NCBI GenBank assembly: GCA_963782465.1
Contig: CAWAJR010000003.1
Location: forward strand, 1,116,001-1,180,000
Direction: 5' to 3'
Length of the DNA: 64,000 bases
Origin: JAODBJ01 sp963782465
Lineage (GTDB): Bacteria > Actinomycetota > Acidimicrobiia > IMCC26256 > PALSA-610
The notes under the pieces are model-generated. The model worked only from the letters and a program-made list of their open reading frames with translations, was not told the origin of the DNA and did not search any database. Below are positions 28,548-38,021 of the stretch, one piece after another (the first letter of the stretch is position 1; each line of letters begins with the position of its first letter). The position numbers and the translations under genes are program-made.

Positions 28548-28572
28548 GATGGCGAACCCTACCGCCGCCCAG

Positions 28573-28613
28573 GTGCGTCGATAGCTATCGCATAGCGATA
28601 GCTATCGACGCAC
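28573..28613. repeat. 41-bp palindrome with GTGCGTCGATAGCTATCGC arms (copy 1)
   Basis: A 19-base arm (28573-28591) and its exact complement (28595-28613) separated by ATA. Each arm itself contains the self-complementary CGATAGCTATCG. It lies between the divergent thiolase operon and the amidohydrolase operon. A second copy with an 18-base arm and AGA loop is at 59586-59624, in front of an acyl-CoA dehydrogenase gene. It is either a shared operator or a dispersed palindromic element. Confidence 0.9.
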
Positions 28614-28680
28614 GTGGATCTGACGGGTCGTCAGGGGGCGCGGTACCGTCGCTGGCTCAGACTGCGAAGGAGCTCGTCTC

Positions 28681-29549
28681 GTGCCCATGCCGCGCGACAT
28701 CGGTGTCATCGACTTGATGATGGGGATCCCGGCCGGGGACCCGCGCCGCTGGTACGACTTCTTGAAGACACAACTCCTCGACCGCGAGAGCCGGGAAGAC
28801 TTCGAATTCCCGGCGCAGTACATGTTCAAGCACGTGCCGAAGTTCGACGTCCCCGACGACCCGGTGCACTTCCTGCTCGACCACATGGACCGGCACGGCA
28901 TCGAGAAGGCGATGATCGGCGTCTCGGCCCGCAACGAGGCCGGCATCGGCGCGTTGAAGCAGTTCCCCGACCGGTTCTTCGGCAGCTTCGAGGTCGACCC
29001 GAACCTCGGCATGGAATCGGTGCGCGAGTTGCAACGCGCCGTCGAAGAACTCGGCGTGAAGGCGGCGACGGCCTTCCCGGCCGGGCTCAGCCCCCAGGTC
29101 GCGATCAACGACAAGAAGTTCTATCCCCTCTACGCGAAATGCGTGGAGCTCGACATCCCGATCTGTGTGTGCGCCGGCGTGCCGGGGCCCGGGTGCCGTT
29201 CGCCCCGCAGTACGTCGGCCACATCGACGAGGTGTGCTGGTTCTTCCCCGAGCTGAAGTTCGTGACCCGGCACGGTTGCGAACCGTGGGCCGACCTCGCA
29301 GCCAAACTCATGCTCAAGTGGCCGAACCTCTACTACTCGACCAGCGCGTTCGCACCGAAGTACTACCCGAAAGACATCATCCACTACGCGAACACGCGCG
29401 GCGCCGACAAGGTCATGTACGCGGGCTACTTCCCCATGGGGCTGACCCTCGACCGCATCTTCTCCGACATGCCCGACGTCCCGTTCCGCGACCACGTCTG
29501 GCCGAAATTCCTCCGCGAAAACGCCGTCCGCGTCTTCAAGCTCGCATGA
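28681..29549 (+). CDS. Amidohydrolase family protein, paralogue 1 of 3 (frameshift)
   Basis: First of three tandem paralogous amidohydrolases, 289 residues when one base is restored. The frame breaks at 29186-29193, where the read GGGGCCCGGGTG lacks one C relative to the paralogues' GVPGPRVPFAPQ; the length of 869 is one short of a multiple of three. Conserved blocks are VIDLMMGIP, REDFEFPAQYMF, VKAATAFPAGLSPQ, VCWFFPELKFVTRHGCEPW and PNLYYSTSAFAPKYYP. His residues fit a metal-dependent TIM barrel of the amidohydrolase-2 class. GTG 28681 has AAGGAG eight bases upstream. The stop overlaps the next start as ATGA. Confidence 0.85.
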
Positions 29550-30460
29550 CCGGGCAGACGGTCGGCTTCAACGAGGGCTTCGCCGCCGCGGTGACCGGCG
29601 GCGTCGTCGACCTCATGATCGGCATTCCCGCATCCCTCGAGGAACGCAAACACCATTACGACAAGTTCCGATCGCAGCTGCACGACCGGGAAAGCCGCGA
29701 GGAGTTCAGCTTCCCGGCGCAGTACATGTTCAAGGACCTTCCCGAGCACAACGACATCGACGACCCCGTCGCGTTCCTCGTCTCGGAGATGGACCGGTTC
29801 AACATCCAAGTCGGCATGGTGAACGTCTCGCGCAACCCCGACGCCCGCCGGGCGCTGCGCGAGTACCCCGACCGTTTCGTCGGCAGCTGGGACGTCGACC
29901 CGAACACCGGCATGGAAGGCGTGCGGGCCCTCGAGGCGGGCGTGGCCGAGTTCGGCGTGCGCTCGGCGCAATGCTTCCCGGCCGGGCTCGTACCGCAGGT
30001 CCCGATCAACGACAAGAAGATGTACCCGCTCTACGCGAAATGCGTGGAGCTCGACATCCCGATCTTCGTCAACGCGGGCGTACCGGGGCCACGAGTACCG
30101 ATGGCCTGCCAGGACGTCGCGCTGATCGACGAAGTGTGCTGGTTCTTCCCCGAGCTGAAGTTCGTGACCCGCCACGGTTGCGAACCGTGGACGGCGCTCG
30201 CCGCGAAGCTCATGTTGAAGTGGCCCAACCTCTACTACTCGACGAGCGCGTTCGCACCGAAGCACTACCCCGAAGACATCGTGTACTTCGCGAACACGCG
30301 CGGCGCCGACAAGGTCATGTACGCGGGCTATTTCCCGATGGGGCTGACCCTCGATCGCATCTTCTCCGAGATGCCGAACGTCGGCTTCCGCGACAACGTG
30401 TGGCCGAAGTTCCTCCGCGAGAACGCCCGCAAACTCTTGAAGATGGAGACGCTCCCGTGA
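29546..30460 (+). CDS. Amidohydrolase family protein, paralogue 2 of 3
   Basis: A 304-residue intact paralogue of its two neighbours, with identical blocks VCWFFPELKFVTRHGCEPW, LAAKLMLKWPNLYYSTSAFA and GADKVMYAGYFPMGLTLDR. The N-terminus (GGVVDLMIGIPASLEE) carries the family start motif, and RESREEFSFPAQYMFK matches the others. The DxH N-terminal metal motif of typical amidohydrolases is reduced to VVDLMIG, so metal binding may differ from amidohydrolase-2 enzymes. Start and stop overlap both neighbours by four bases, implying coupled translation and possibly a hetero-oligomer. Substrate unknown; the CoA-enzyme context suggests a ring-cleavage or lactone hydrolysis step. Confidence 0.88.
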   Translation: MTGQTVGFNEGFAAAVTGGVVDLMIGIPASLEERKHHYDKFRSQLHDRESREEFSFPAQYMFKDLPEHNDIDDPVAFLVSEMDRFNIQVGMVNVSRNPDARRALREYPDRFVGSWDVDPNTGMEGVRALEAGVAEFGVRSAQCFPAGLVPQVPINDKKMYPLYAKCVELDIPIFVNAGVPGPRVPMACQDVALIDEVCWFFPELKFVTRHGCEPWTALAAKLMLKWPNLYYSTSAFAPKHYPEDIVYFANTRGADKVMYAGYFPMGLTLDRIFSEMPNVGFRDNVWPKFLRENARKLLKMETLP

Positions 30461-31350
30461 CCAATGCTGCGTACACGGCGGCGAAGGCGGGCGGTGTCGT
30501 CGATACCGCCGTCGGCATGCCGAAGTCGCGCGAAGAGATGTACGAGTTCTACGAGTTCATCCGGCGCCAGACCCACGACAAGGAGAGCCGGGAGGGCCTC
30601 GAGTTCCCGGCCGGCTACATGTTCAAGGACGTGCCGAAGTGGGAGGAGCTCGACGACCCGGTCGACCTGCTCCTCTCCGAGATGGAACGCCACAACATCA
30701 CCCAGATGGTGATCGGGATCGACGGTGAGCACGCGCAACGGGCGCTGCGCGACTACCCGGGACGCTTCTTCGGTGGGATCGGCATCGACCCGAACGAAGG
30801 TATGGAAGCGGTGCGCAAGATCCAGCGCGCGCACGACGAGTTCGACATCAGGTCGGTGAGCGCGTTCCCCGCCGGGCTCTACCCGCAGGTCGCGCTGAAC
30901 GACAAGAAGTTCTATCCGATCTACGCGAAGTGCGTCGAGCTCGACATCACGTTCTGCTCGACCGCCGGAGTGCCCGGCCCGCGCATCCCGTTCGCGCCGC
31001 AGGAAGTCGCGCTCATCGACGAAGTGTGCTGGTACTTCCCCGAGCTTCGCTTCGTCACCCGCCACGGTTGCGAACCGTGGACCGCGCTCGCAGCGAAGCT
31101 CCTGTTGAAGTGGCCGAACCTCTACTACTCGACGACCGCCTTCGCGCCGAAGTACTACCCGAAAGACATCATCCATTTCGCCAACACTCGCGGCGCCGAC
31201 AAGGTGATCTTCTCCGGCTACTTCCCCGCCGGCCTCACCTACGACCGGTTGTTCACCGAGATGCCCGACGTCCCGTTCCGCGACCACGTCTGGCCGAAAT
31301 TCCTGCGCGAGAACGCCCAGCGCGTCTTCAAGCTCACCCCAACCCCGTGA
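30457..31350 (+). CDS. Amidohydrolase family protein, paralogue 3 of 3
   Basis: A 297-residue paralogue. Conserved blocks include GGVVDTAVGMPKSREEM, REGLEFPAGYMFKDVP, RSVSAFPAGLYPQVALNDKK, VCWYFPELRFVTRHGCEPW and YYSTTAFAPKYYPKDI. Its C-terminus (VWPKFLRENAQRVFKL) matches that of paralogue 1. GTG 30457 overlaps the preceding stop as GTGA. It is more divergent at the centre (ITFCSTAGVPGPRIPFA) than the other two are from each other. The gene ends five bases before a palindromic repeat that separates it from the racemase gene. Confidence 0.88.
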   Translation: MTNAAYTAAKAGGVVDTAVGMPKSREEMYEFYEFIRRQTHDKESREGLEFPAGYMFKDVPKWEELDDPVDLLLSEMERHNITQMVIGIDGEHAQRALRDYPGRFFGGIGIDPNEGMEAVRKIQRAHDEFDIRSVSAFPAGLYPQVALNDKKFYPIYAKCVELDITFCSTAGVPGPRIPFAPQEVALIDEVCWYFPELRFVTRHGCEPWTALAAKLLLKWPNLYYSTTAFAPKYYPKDIIHFANTRGADKVIFSGYFPAGLTYDRLFTEMPDVPFRDHVWPKFLRENAQRVFKLTPTP

Positions 31351-31354
31351 ACGT

Positions 31355-31392
31355 GCGTCAGTTTTCGCACCTCACGACGGCAAAACTGACGC
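31355..31392. repeat. Inverted repeat with GCGTCAGTTTT arms and CGCACCTCAC loop (copy 1)
   Basis: An 11-base stem (31355-31365 with 31382-31392) around a 16-base loop beginning CGCACCTCAC and ending GGC. The same stem and nearly the same loop occur at 40714-40765 with a longer 18-base stem. Because the loop is conserved as well as the stem, this is a dispersed family rather than chance hairpins. It lies between the third amidohydrolase and the racemase gene. Confidence 0.85.
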
Positions 31393-31411
31393 CGGTTCGA
31401 GGGGTGGGCGG

Positions 31412-32563
31412 ATGACGGGGCCGCTCGCGGGGATCCGCGTCGTGGAGTTGCCGAACATCGGGCCGGTGCAGTTCGCGGGGATGCTGCTGTCCGACCTCGG
31501 TGCCGAGGTCATCCGGGTCGACCGGGCCTCCGACGTCGCGACGGGCGGGAGCGTCGCCGGGTTCGTGAGCCCGTACTCGGTCGTCGACCGCGGGCGGCGC
31601 AGCCTCGGGGTCGACCTGAAACAACCCGGCGGCCCCGGCGTGGTGTTGCGGCTCTGCGAGCACGCCGACGTGTTGCTCGAAGGGTTCCGCCCCGGTGTCG
31701 CGGAACGGCTCGGCGTCGGCGCCGACGCGTGCCGCGCCCGCAACCCGCGCCTGATCTATGCCCGCATGACCGGATGGGGCCAGGACGGGCCGCTCGCGGG
31801 CGACGTCGGCCACGACATCAACTACCTCTCGATCGCGGGCGTTCTCGCCCACATCGGCAACGCGGGTGGTCCTCCCGTCCCGCCGATCAACCTGCTCGCC
31901 GACTTCGGAGGCGGCGGGTCGCTCGTGGTGATCGGCATCCTCGCCGCCATCGTCGAACGGGCGCAGTCGGGCGAGGGGCAGGTGATCGACGCGGCCATGG
32001 TCGACGGCAGCGCGCAGTTGATGAGCATCTTCTTCGGCATCGACGCCATGGGCGGATGGGGACCGCGTGGCACGAACCTGCTCGACGGCGGCGCGCACTT
32101 CTACAACGTGTACCAGACCTCCGACGACGAATGGGTCTCGGTCGCGTCGTACGAACCGAAGTTCTACCGGAACCTGCTCGCGCTGTTGCAACTCGACGAC
32201 CTCGACCCCGCGCAGCAGATGGACCACGCGCAATGGCCGGCGTTGAAGGAACGCTTCGCCGCGATCTTCCGCACCCGCACGCGCGACGAATGGGTGTCGT
32301 TCTTCGCCGGCCACGAGGTGTGCTTCGCGCCCGTACTCACGATGCGCGAGGCCCGGGCGCACGAGCACAACATCGAGCGCGCGACCTTCACCGAGGTCGA
32401 CGGGGCGCCGCAACCGGCGCCGGCGCCCCGTTTCGACCGCACCCCGACCGCGGTGCAACGCACGCCCGTCGCGGCCGGCACCGACACACGCGCGGTGCTT
32501 GCCGAAGCCGGTTACACCGCCGACGAGATCGACGGATTGCTCAACCAAGGCGCAGTCGCATGA
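31412..32563 (+). CDS. Alpha-methylacyl-CoA racemase-like family III CoA-transferase
   Basis: A 383-residue protein of the CaiB/Amacr family that fits the racemase subgroup. The two catalytic residues of Mycobacterium tuberculosis MCR (His 126 and Asp 156, 30 apart) correspond to His 134 in VGHDINYLS and Asp 164 in LLADFGGGG, also 30 apart. Other family blocks are RRSLGVDLKQPGG, LLEGFRPGVAERLGVG and GWGQDGPLAG. The enzyme would interconvert R and S 2-methylacyl-CoA, needed for beta-oxidation of sterol side chains and branched lipids. It follows the three amidohydrolases on the same strand, and its last 23 bases overlap the converging cyclase gene. Confidence 0.92.
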   Translation: MTGPLAGIRVVELPNIGPVQFAGMLLSDLGAEVIRVDRASDVATGGSVAGFVSPYSVVDRGRRSLGVDLKQPGGPGVVLRLCEHADVLLEGFRPGVAERLGVGADACRARNPRLIYARMTGWGQDGPLAGDVGHDINYLSIAGVLAHIGNAGGPPVPPINLLADFGGGGSLVVIGILAAIVERAQSGEGQVIDAAMVDGSAQLMSIFFGIDAMGGWGPRGTNLLDGGAHFYNVYQTSDDEWVSVASYEPKFYRNLLALLQLDDLDPAQQMDHAQWPALKERFAAIFRTRTRDEWVSFFAGHEVCFAPVLTMREARAHEHNIERATFTEVDGAPQPAPAPRFDRTPTAVQRTPVAAGTDTRAVLAEAGYTADEIDGLLNQGAVA

Positions 32564-33645
32564 CCGCAACCGGAGCCGCGAAACCCTTCAGTTCGTAGTC
32601 GCCGGCCGGCTCGGCACAGCCGGCCAACCCGGCCGCGTCGACCAGTTCCGGCGTGGCGAGGGTTTCGCCCGGAACCGCGACCTTGGCGAGTCGCGCCGCG
32701 AGGTTCACCACCGGCCCGAAGTAGTCGCCGTCACGCGCGAGGGCATCACCGGTCGCGATCCCGCCCCGCGCGCTGCCGAGCTGTTCGTGCGTGCCGACGA
32801 ACGAAACGATGGCCCGCACGACATCGACGACGGCGCGTGCGTCGGTACCCGCGATCATGGCTTCGTCGCCGATCATCTTCACGACCCGGCAGTCGTTCGC
32901 GACGGCGGCGTCGAACGCGGTGCGCTCGAAGTCGGCGAGCGCACCGGCGAGTTGGCGCGAGTCGAGCCGGTTGACCAGCGCGGTCGACGCGTCGAGGTCG
33001 ACGAACGCGACCGCGGCCGGCATGGCGCCGCCGCGCGCCGAGTCGATCAGGCCGAGACGGCGGATCGCAGTGAGGAAATGCTCGCGAACGAGGACGTCCA
33101 TGATCGCCGGGACGACGCCGAACGCCCGGACGGCGTCGGCGGCGGCGCGGACCCGTTCCAAGGTGGTGGCGTTCTCGGCCAAGAGGCGCGGCGACACCTG
33201 CGCGCTCGAAGAGGGCGACGGCCGCCTCGGCGACGTTCGCCGCCGCCGAACCCAGCACGCGGGTGAACTGCAAGACGGCTTCGTCGCCGAAGATCTCGGC
33301 GCCGACCGCGAACGACGTGAACAGCGCCACCTGCGCGTCGTGGTAAAGGGGTTCGTCGGGCCGGTCGGGCCATCCGGCGGCGCGGGCGATCGACTGGGCC
33401 CGCCGCTCCTCGATGCCGGTGCGCGCGGCGACGTCGGCGATCGTCGCGGTCGGGCCGGCATCGTCCCACAGCACGTGGTCGGCCGCGAGACGATCGAGCC
33501 GACCGAGGCGGGCCGCTTCCGCGACGTCGGCCACCGAGAGCCCGAGCGACGCGAGGTATTCGAGGAGCGCGGCCCGCTCGGTCGCGTCCGCGGCCGCCGG
33601 CTCGTACAACCCGGCCGCCTCCCAAGCTGCCATCTCCACAGTCAC
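32541..33645 (-). CDS. Class III adenylate cyclase with Rv1264-like regulatory domain (frameshift)
   Basis: A 367-residue cyclase after removal of one extra base near 33186-33200. The N-terminal domain (LLEYLASLGLSVADVAEAAR, then ADVAARTGIEERRAQSI and DVLVREHFLTAIRRLG) follows the layout of the pH-sensing domain of mycobacterial Rv1264. The catalytic domain has the metal Asp in AVAFVDLDAST, the adenine-selecting Lys and second metal Asp in VVKMIGDEAM, and the transition-state Asn and Arg in GPVVNLAARLAKV. Predicted product is cAMP. GTG 33645 overlaps the stop of the ABC ATPase gene as GTGA, so it is the last, translationally coupled gene of the TPP-riboswitch operon. Confidence 0.85.
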
Positions 33646-34658
33646 GGACCGTAGACGAGCCCACCTTCCGGGTCGATCGCCACCGCGACTTCCTCGCCTA
33701 CTGCCGGCGCCCGGCCGGCCACGCGTACGACGACGGTCGGCGCGCCGGGAACCTCCACACCGAGCGCGACGTGATCGCCGCTGAAGGTGCTGCGCCGCAC
33801 CACGCCGCGCACCGGGGCGGCGGGGTCGATGCGCACGCCGCCCGGCCGCAGCACCACTCGCACGCGCTCGGACGCGCCGAGCGCCCCGGGCACCGGCACC
33901 GGGCCCCACGGCGTGAGGGCACGACGGTCGTGTACTGCCGCGTCGACCGCGGGACCGAAGCCGAGGAACGTCGCAACCCACTCGTCGACCGGGTGGCGCC
34001 ACACTGTCTCGGGTGTCCCCGCTTGTACCACCCGCCCGTCGCGCATCACCACGACCCGGTCGGCGAGCGCGAACGCTTCGCCGTGATCGTGGGTGACGTA
34101 GAGCGCGGGGAGGCCCGCGACTTCGAGCAGACCGCGCAATTCGTCGAGCAGCCGTTCCCGCAACGCCCGGTCGAGCGCGCCGAGCGGTTCGTCGAGCATG
34201 AGCAGCCGCGGCGCCGGAGCGATCGATCGGGCGAGCGCGACCCGTTGTTGCTCGCCGCCCGAGAGCGTGCCGACTCGCCGATCCCCGTAGCCGGCGAGAC
34301 CAACCGTCGCGAGCACCTCATCAACACGCGCCGCACGCGCGGGTGCGCGCATGCCGGCCATGCGCAGGCCGAACTCGACGTTACGGCGCACGTCGCGGTG
34401 GGGGAACAACGCGTAGTCCTGGAACATCAAGCCGAACCGGCGTTGGTGGGGCGCCAAGCGTGTGATGTCGGTGCCGTCCCACACGACGCGTCCCGCGTCG
34501 AGCGGTTGCAGCCCGGCAACGGCGCGCAGCAACGTGCTCTTCCCGCACCCGCTCGGACCGAGCACCACGACGGTCTCCCCCGCGCCGACGGCGAGGTGCA
34601 TTTCGTCGAGTACCGCCTGCGCCCCGAAGCGGACGACTGCACCTTCCACGGCCAGCAT
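33642..34658 (-). CDS. thiQ: Thiamine-type ABC transporter ATP-binding protein
   Basis: A 338-residue ATPase with Walker A GPSGCGKSTLL, Q-loop MFQDYALFPH, signature LSGGEQQRVALARS, Walker B RLLMLDEPLGALD and switch His VTHDHGEAFALAD. A C-terminal TOBE-like domain (VRVVLRPGGVRIDP onward) of about 100 residues is present, so it is longer than enterobacterial ThiQ and closer to FbpC/PotA-type ATPases. The assignment to thiamine rests on the operon: TPP riboswitch, thiamine pyrophosphokinase, ThiB-like lipoprotein and fused permease upstream. It begins two bases after the permease stop. Confidence 0.88.
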   Translation of the reverse strand: MLAVEGAVVRFGAQAVLDEMHLAVGAGETVVVLGPSGCGKSTLLRAVAGLQPLDAGRVVWDGTDITRLAPHQRRFGLMFQDYALFPHRDVRRNVEFGLRMAGMRAPARAARVDEVLATVGLAGYGDRRVGTLSGGEQQRVALARSIAPAPRLLMLDEPLGALDRALRERLLDELRGLLEVAGLPALYVTHDHGEAFALADRVVVMRDGRVVQAGTPETVWRHPVDEWVATFLGFGPAVDAAVHDRRALTPWGPVPVPGALGASERVRVVLRPGGVRIDPAAPVRGVVRRSTFSGDHVALGVEVPGAPTVVVRVAGRAPAVGEEVAVAIDPEGGLVYGP

Positions 34659-34660
34659 GT

Positions 34661-36313
34661 TCAGAACTCGGTGGCGCGGGGCGGCCGGGCCCGCTCGACC
34701 GCCAGCACGGTCAGCGCGGTCACGAGCATCAGGATCGTCGACAGGGCCATCGCCTCGCCGAAGTTCGCGTCGCCGGGGCGGCCGAGCAGCCGGTAGATCG
34801 CGACGGGGATCGTCGGGGTGTTGGGGCGGGCGATGAACACCGTCGCCCCGAACTCACCGAGCGAGATGGCCGCGGCGAACCCGGCGGCGACCGCCATCGC
34901 GCGCAACACCACCGGCAAGTCGATCTCCCGCCACACGCGCGCCGGTGGCGCGCCGAGCACGCGGGCGGCGTCGCGCAGTTTCGGGTCGATCGAGCGCAAC
35001 ACCGGCACCATCGAGCGAACGACGAACGGGATCGCGACGACCGCGTGCGCGATCGGGATCAGCCAGACGCTCGTCCGCAGGTCGAGGGGTCGGTGATCGA
35101 GCGAGATGAGGAACCCGAACCCGACCGTGACGGCCGACGTCCCGAGCGGGAGCATCACGAACACGTCAAACGCTCTCGCGGTACGGCCGGGGCGCGCCGC
35201 GATCGCGAACGCGGCAATGCCGCCCACCGCGACCGCGATGACGGTGGCCTCCAGGGCGAACAGCAGCGAGTTGCGGATGGCCTGCCACGGCGGGACGAAC
35301 AGGAGGCTCGTTCCCCCGCTCGTGGCGAGTGCCCGGTAGTGCGTGAACGACGGCCGGCCACCGGCCGAGAAGGAGCGCACCACGAGCACGAGCAACGGCG
35401 CGGCGAGGAACGCCACGGTCGCGGCGACGGCGACCGTCACCGCCGTCCACGCGACGGCGCCGCGGGGGCGGCGAAGCGCATCGTCGATCGTCACGAGTCG
35501 TTGCGTTGTCGCGCGTCGCTCTTGCAACCTCGCGGTCACGGTGAGGAGCGCCACGATGGCGAGCATCTGCGCGAGGGCGAGACCGGCCGCTGTGCGCAGG
35601 TCGAGCAACAGCGCGGTCTGCCGGTAGATCTCCACTTCGAGCGTGGCGCGGGTCGCGCCACCGAGCAGCAGCACCACGCCGAACGACGTGAACGTGAACA
35701 GGAACACGATCGACGCGGCGGCGGCCACCGCCGGCGCGAGCAGAGGCAATGTGGTGGTGAAGAACGCGCGCAGCCGCGACGCCCCCAGGACCCGTGCCGC
35801 GTCTACGGTTCGCGGGTCGAGGTGCTCCCAGAACGTGCCGACCGTCCGCACGACCACCGCGACATTGAAGAACACGTGCGCCAGGAGGATCGGCGCAACA
35901 CCGCGTTGCCAGCCGAGGAAACCCAGCGGCGCGCCGGGCTGCAGGAGCGCGAGGAACGCGATCGCGACGACGACCGTCGGCATCACGAACGGCACGATCA
36001 CGAACGCGCGGAGCCAGCGCCGACCGGGGATCGCGCACCGCGCCACCACGTAGGTCAGCGGCCACGCGACGACGAACGTGAGCACGGTCGACACGACCGC
36101 CTGCCAGCAGGTGAACCACGCGATGGCCCGCAACCGGGGGTCGCGCACGACGTCGAGCACCGGCGAAACGTCGAGGTGACCGCGCTGGGTGAGCCCGCGC
36201 CCGATGATCGACGCGACCGGGTACGCGAAGAACACCGCCATGAACCCGAGCGGGACCAGGATGAGCGCCCGGCGCGCTCGCGGGGTTCTCAGTGCAGCAC
36301 GAGGTCGGTCCAC
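34661..36313 (-). CDS. thiP: Thiamine-type ABC transporter permease (fused double permease)
   Basis: A 550-residue permease with two fused membrane domains, as in ThiP and FbpB. The EAA cytoplasmic loops appear as DAARVLGASRLRAFFTTTLP and DAARVLGAPPARVWREIDLP. About 12 helices are predicted (first: LILVPLGFMAVFFAYP; last: ALSTILMLVTALTVLAV). GTG 36313 was chosen: no ATG exists before the first helix and this start overlaps the end of the substrate-binding gene by 25 bases, which fits coupled translation. It would form the channel for thiamine together with the ATPase encoded just downstream. Confidence 0.88.
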   Translation of the reverse strand: MDRPRAALRTPRARRALILVPLGFMAVFFAYPVASIIGRGLTQRGHLDVSPVLDVVRDPRLRAIAWFTCWQAVVSTVLTFVVAWPLTYVVARCAIPGRRWLRAFVIVPFVMPTVVVAIAFLALLQPGAPLGFLGWQRGVAPILLAHVFFNVAVVVRTVGTFWEHLDPRTVDAARVLGASRLRAFFTTTLPLLAPAVAAAASIVFLFTFTSFGVVLLLGGATRATLEVEIYRQTALLLDLRTAAGLALAQMLAIVALLTVTARLQERRATTQRLVTIDDALRRPRGAVAWTAVTVAVAATVAFLAAPLLVLVVRSFSAGGRPSFTHYRALATSGGTSLLFVPPWQAIRNSLLFALEATVIAVAVGGIAAFAIAARPGRTARAFDVFVMLPLGTSAVTVGFGFLISLDHRPLDLRTSVWLIPIAHAVVAIPFVVRSMVPVLRSIDPKLRDAARVLGAPPARVWREIDLPVVLRAMAVAAGFAAAISLGEFGATVFIARPNTPTIPVAIYRLLGRPGDANFGEAMALSTILMLVTALTVLAVERARPPRATEF

Positions 36314-37361
36314 GCTTTGATCCACTCGTTGCGGTGCGCGTTGATGTCGGCCGGCACGAGTGTGTACGGGTGCGGCGCGAGCGGCCCCACTTCGTGAACA
36401 CTGCCGGTAACGGGGTGCCTCGCCGCACCGGGTACACGTACATCTGGAGCGGCACGTCCTGCTGGAAACGCCGGCTGACCATGAAGTCGACCAACCGTTC
36501 CGCCGCCGCGAGGTGCTTCGCACCGCGCAGCACCCCCACGAATTCGACCTGCCGGAAGCAGGTGGACAAGATCACGCCGACCCGCGGCACCGATCGGTGC
36601 GGCTGGCTGTACACGACGTCGGCGGGCGGGCTCGACGCGTACGACACGACGATCGGTCGTTTCCCCTTCCCGCCACCGGCGCTGAAGTCGCCGTCGTAGG
36701 CCTGGTCCCAACCGTCGTCGACGAGCACGCCGTTCGCGTGCAACTTCGACCAGTACTGCTGCCAGCCGCTGCCGTACTCGGCGATGGTCGCGAGCAGGAA
36801 GCCGAGCCCCGGTGACGACGTCGCCGGGTTCTCGACCACCGTCAGGCCCTTGTACGCGGGCTCGAGCAGATCGGCGGCCGATGACGGTGCGGGCGGGTGG
36901 CCGTCGTGGCCGAAATACTGCTTGTCGTAGTTCAGGCAGATGTCGCCGTAGTCGACGGGCGTCACCCGGTGCTGGGGGTCCAGCACGAACGCGGGGTCGA
37001 CCTGCGCGAGCCCGGCGGCCTGGTAGGGCACGAAGATGTTCTCCGCGAGCGTGCGGCCGAGGAACGTGTTGTCGGTGCCGTACATCGCGTCGGCGACCGG
37101 GTTGTTTTTGGTGAGGATCGCCTGGTTCAGTTCCGCGCCCGCGTCGCCCGACGGCAACAGCTTCACCTTCGTTCCCGTCTGCGCCTCGAACGCGCGCAGG
37201 ACGGGTTTCGACACCGCGAACGAGTCGTGGACCATCAGCGTGACCGTGCCGCCGGGCCGCGCCGGGTTGACCGGCGTGCCCTGCTTCGCGCTCGAACTGC
37301 CACACGCGGCCGCACCGAGGACAAGCGCGCTGGTCATCGCGGCGGCGGCCAGGCGCTTCAT
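36289..37361 (-). CDS. thiB: ThiB-like thiamine-binding lipoprotein (frameshift)
   Basis: A periplasmic-type binding lipoprotein of 357 residues after correction. The signal peptide ends in the lipobox LGAAACGSSS, so Cys 20 should be lipid-anchored. Family segments are FEAQTGTKVKLLPSGDAG, YGTDNTFLGRTLAENIF, PVDYGDICLNYDKQYF and VVENPATSSPGLGFLLAT. A base is missing near 36388-36393 (GGGGCC run), after which PLAPHPYTLVPADINAHRNE continues in another frame. ATG 37361 has GGAGGT eight bases upstream and overlaps the thiamine pyrophosphokinase stop. It is predicted to capture thiamine outside the membrane. Confidence 0.88.
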
Positions 37362-38014
37362 CGCGCACCTCCGAACGGCTGCACCGCGAGCAACACGCCG
37401 CTTGCGACGTCGACGAGGGCCCGCGTCTTCTCCATTTCGTTGCTCACCCCGCGACTCGAACCCGGGAAGAGATCTTCGTTCCGGAGCGGGTAGCGCAATC
37501 CCTCGGTCCGCACGCCGCCTGCCGGTCCGCCGAGCGCGAGCAGCGTGACCAGGCTGCCCGGTTCACCGCGCAGCTCGGTGCGGTCGCGCACGACCGCGCA
37601 ACGGGCGGCGCCGATCAGCCCGCTTACCCGCACCGCCGCGAACTCCGGCGACGCGAGCAGCAACAGGTTCGCGAGGAAATGGTCGAGCCGGCCGCCGGCG
37701 CCGCCGACGACGAGCACGTCGGACGCGCCGAGGCGCACCGCGGTCTGCAGCGCGAGTTCGAGGTCGGTGAAGTCCTTGTCGGTAGGAAACTGCTCGACGC
37801 GCGCGCCGTTCGCGATCGCGTCCTTCAGACGCCCGTCATCGACCGAGTCGAAGTCGCCGACGACGACGTCGACCGCGACACCGAGCTGTTGCGCGTGGTG
37901 CAGGCCGGAATCGGCCGCGACGACGAGCGCGCCGCCCGGGAGCTCGGCTCGTAGCCGCGCGTCGACCGGATCGCCACCTGCGAACACGACCACATGACAG
38001 GTCGCGGTTGCCAC
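37358..38014 (-). CDS. thiN: Thiamine pyrophosphokinase
   Basis: A 218-residue enzyme that converts thiamine and ATP to thiamine pyrophosphate. The catalytic motifs are VVVGDFDSVDD, FPTDKDFTDLELAL and GGAGGRLDHFLANLLLL, and the substrate-binding region near GVRTEGLRYPL is complete, followed by SRGVSNEM. GTG 38014 lies directly after the purine-rich GGAGGGAGGG that forms the 3' end of the TPP riboswitch, so translation initiation is probably gated by TPP. It is the first gene of the thiamine uptake operon and overlaps the thiB start by four bases. Confidence 0.95.
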   Translation of the reverse strand: MATATCHVVVFAGGDPVDARLRAELPGGALVVAADSGLHHAQQLGVAVDVVVGDFDSVDDGRLKDAIANGARVEQFPTDKDFTDLELALQTAVRLGASDVLVVGGAGGRLDHFLANLLLLASPEFAAVRVSGLIGAARCAVVRDRTELRGEPGSLVTLLALGGPAGGVRTEGLRYPLRNEDLFPGSSRGVSNEMEKTRALVDVASGVLLAVQPFGGAR

Positions 38015-38021
38015 ATCGCCC

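Noticed and set aside
28573..28613. Palindrome as attachment site or insertion-sequence end
   Set aside because: No transposase, integrase or target duplication is near either copy; operator or REP-type element fits better.
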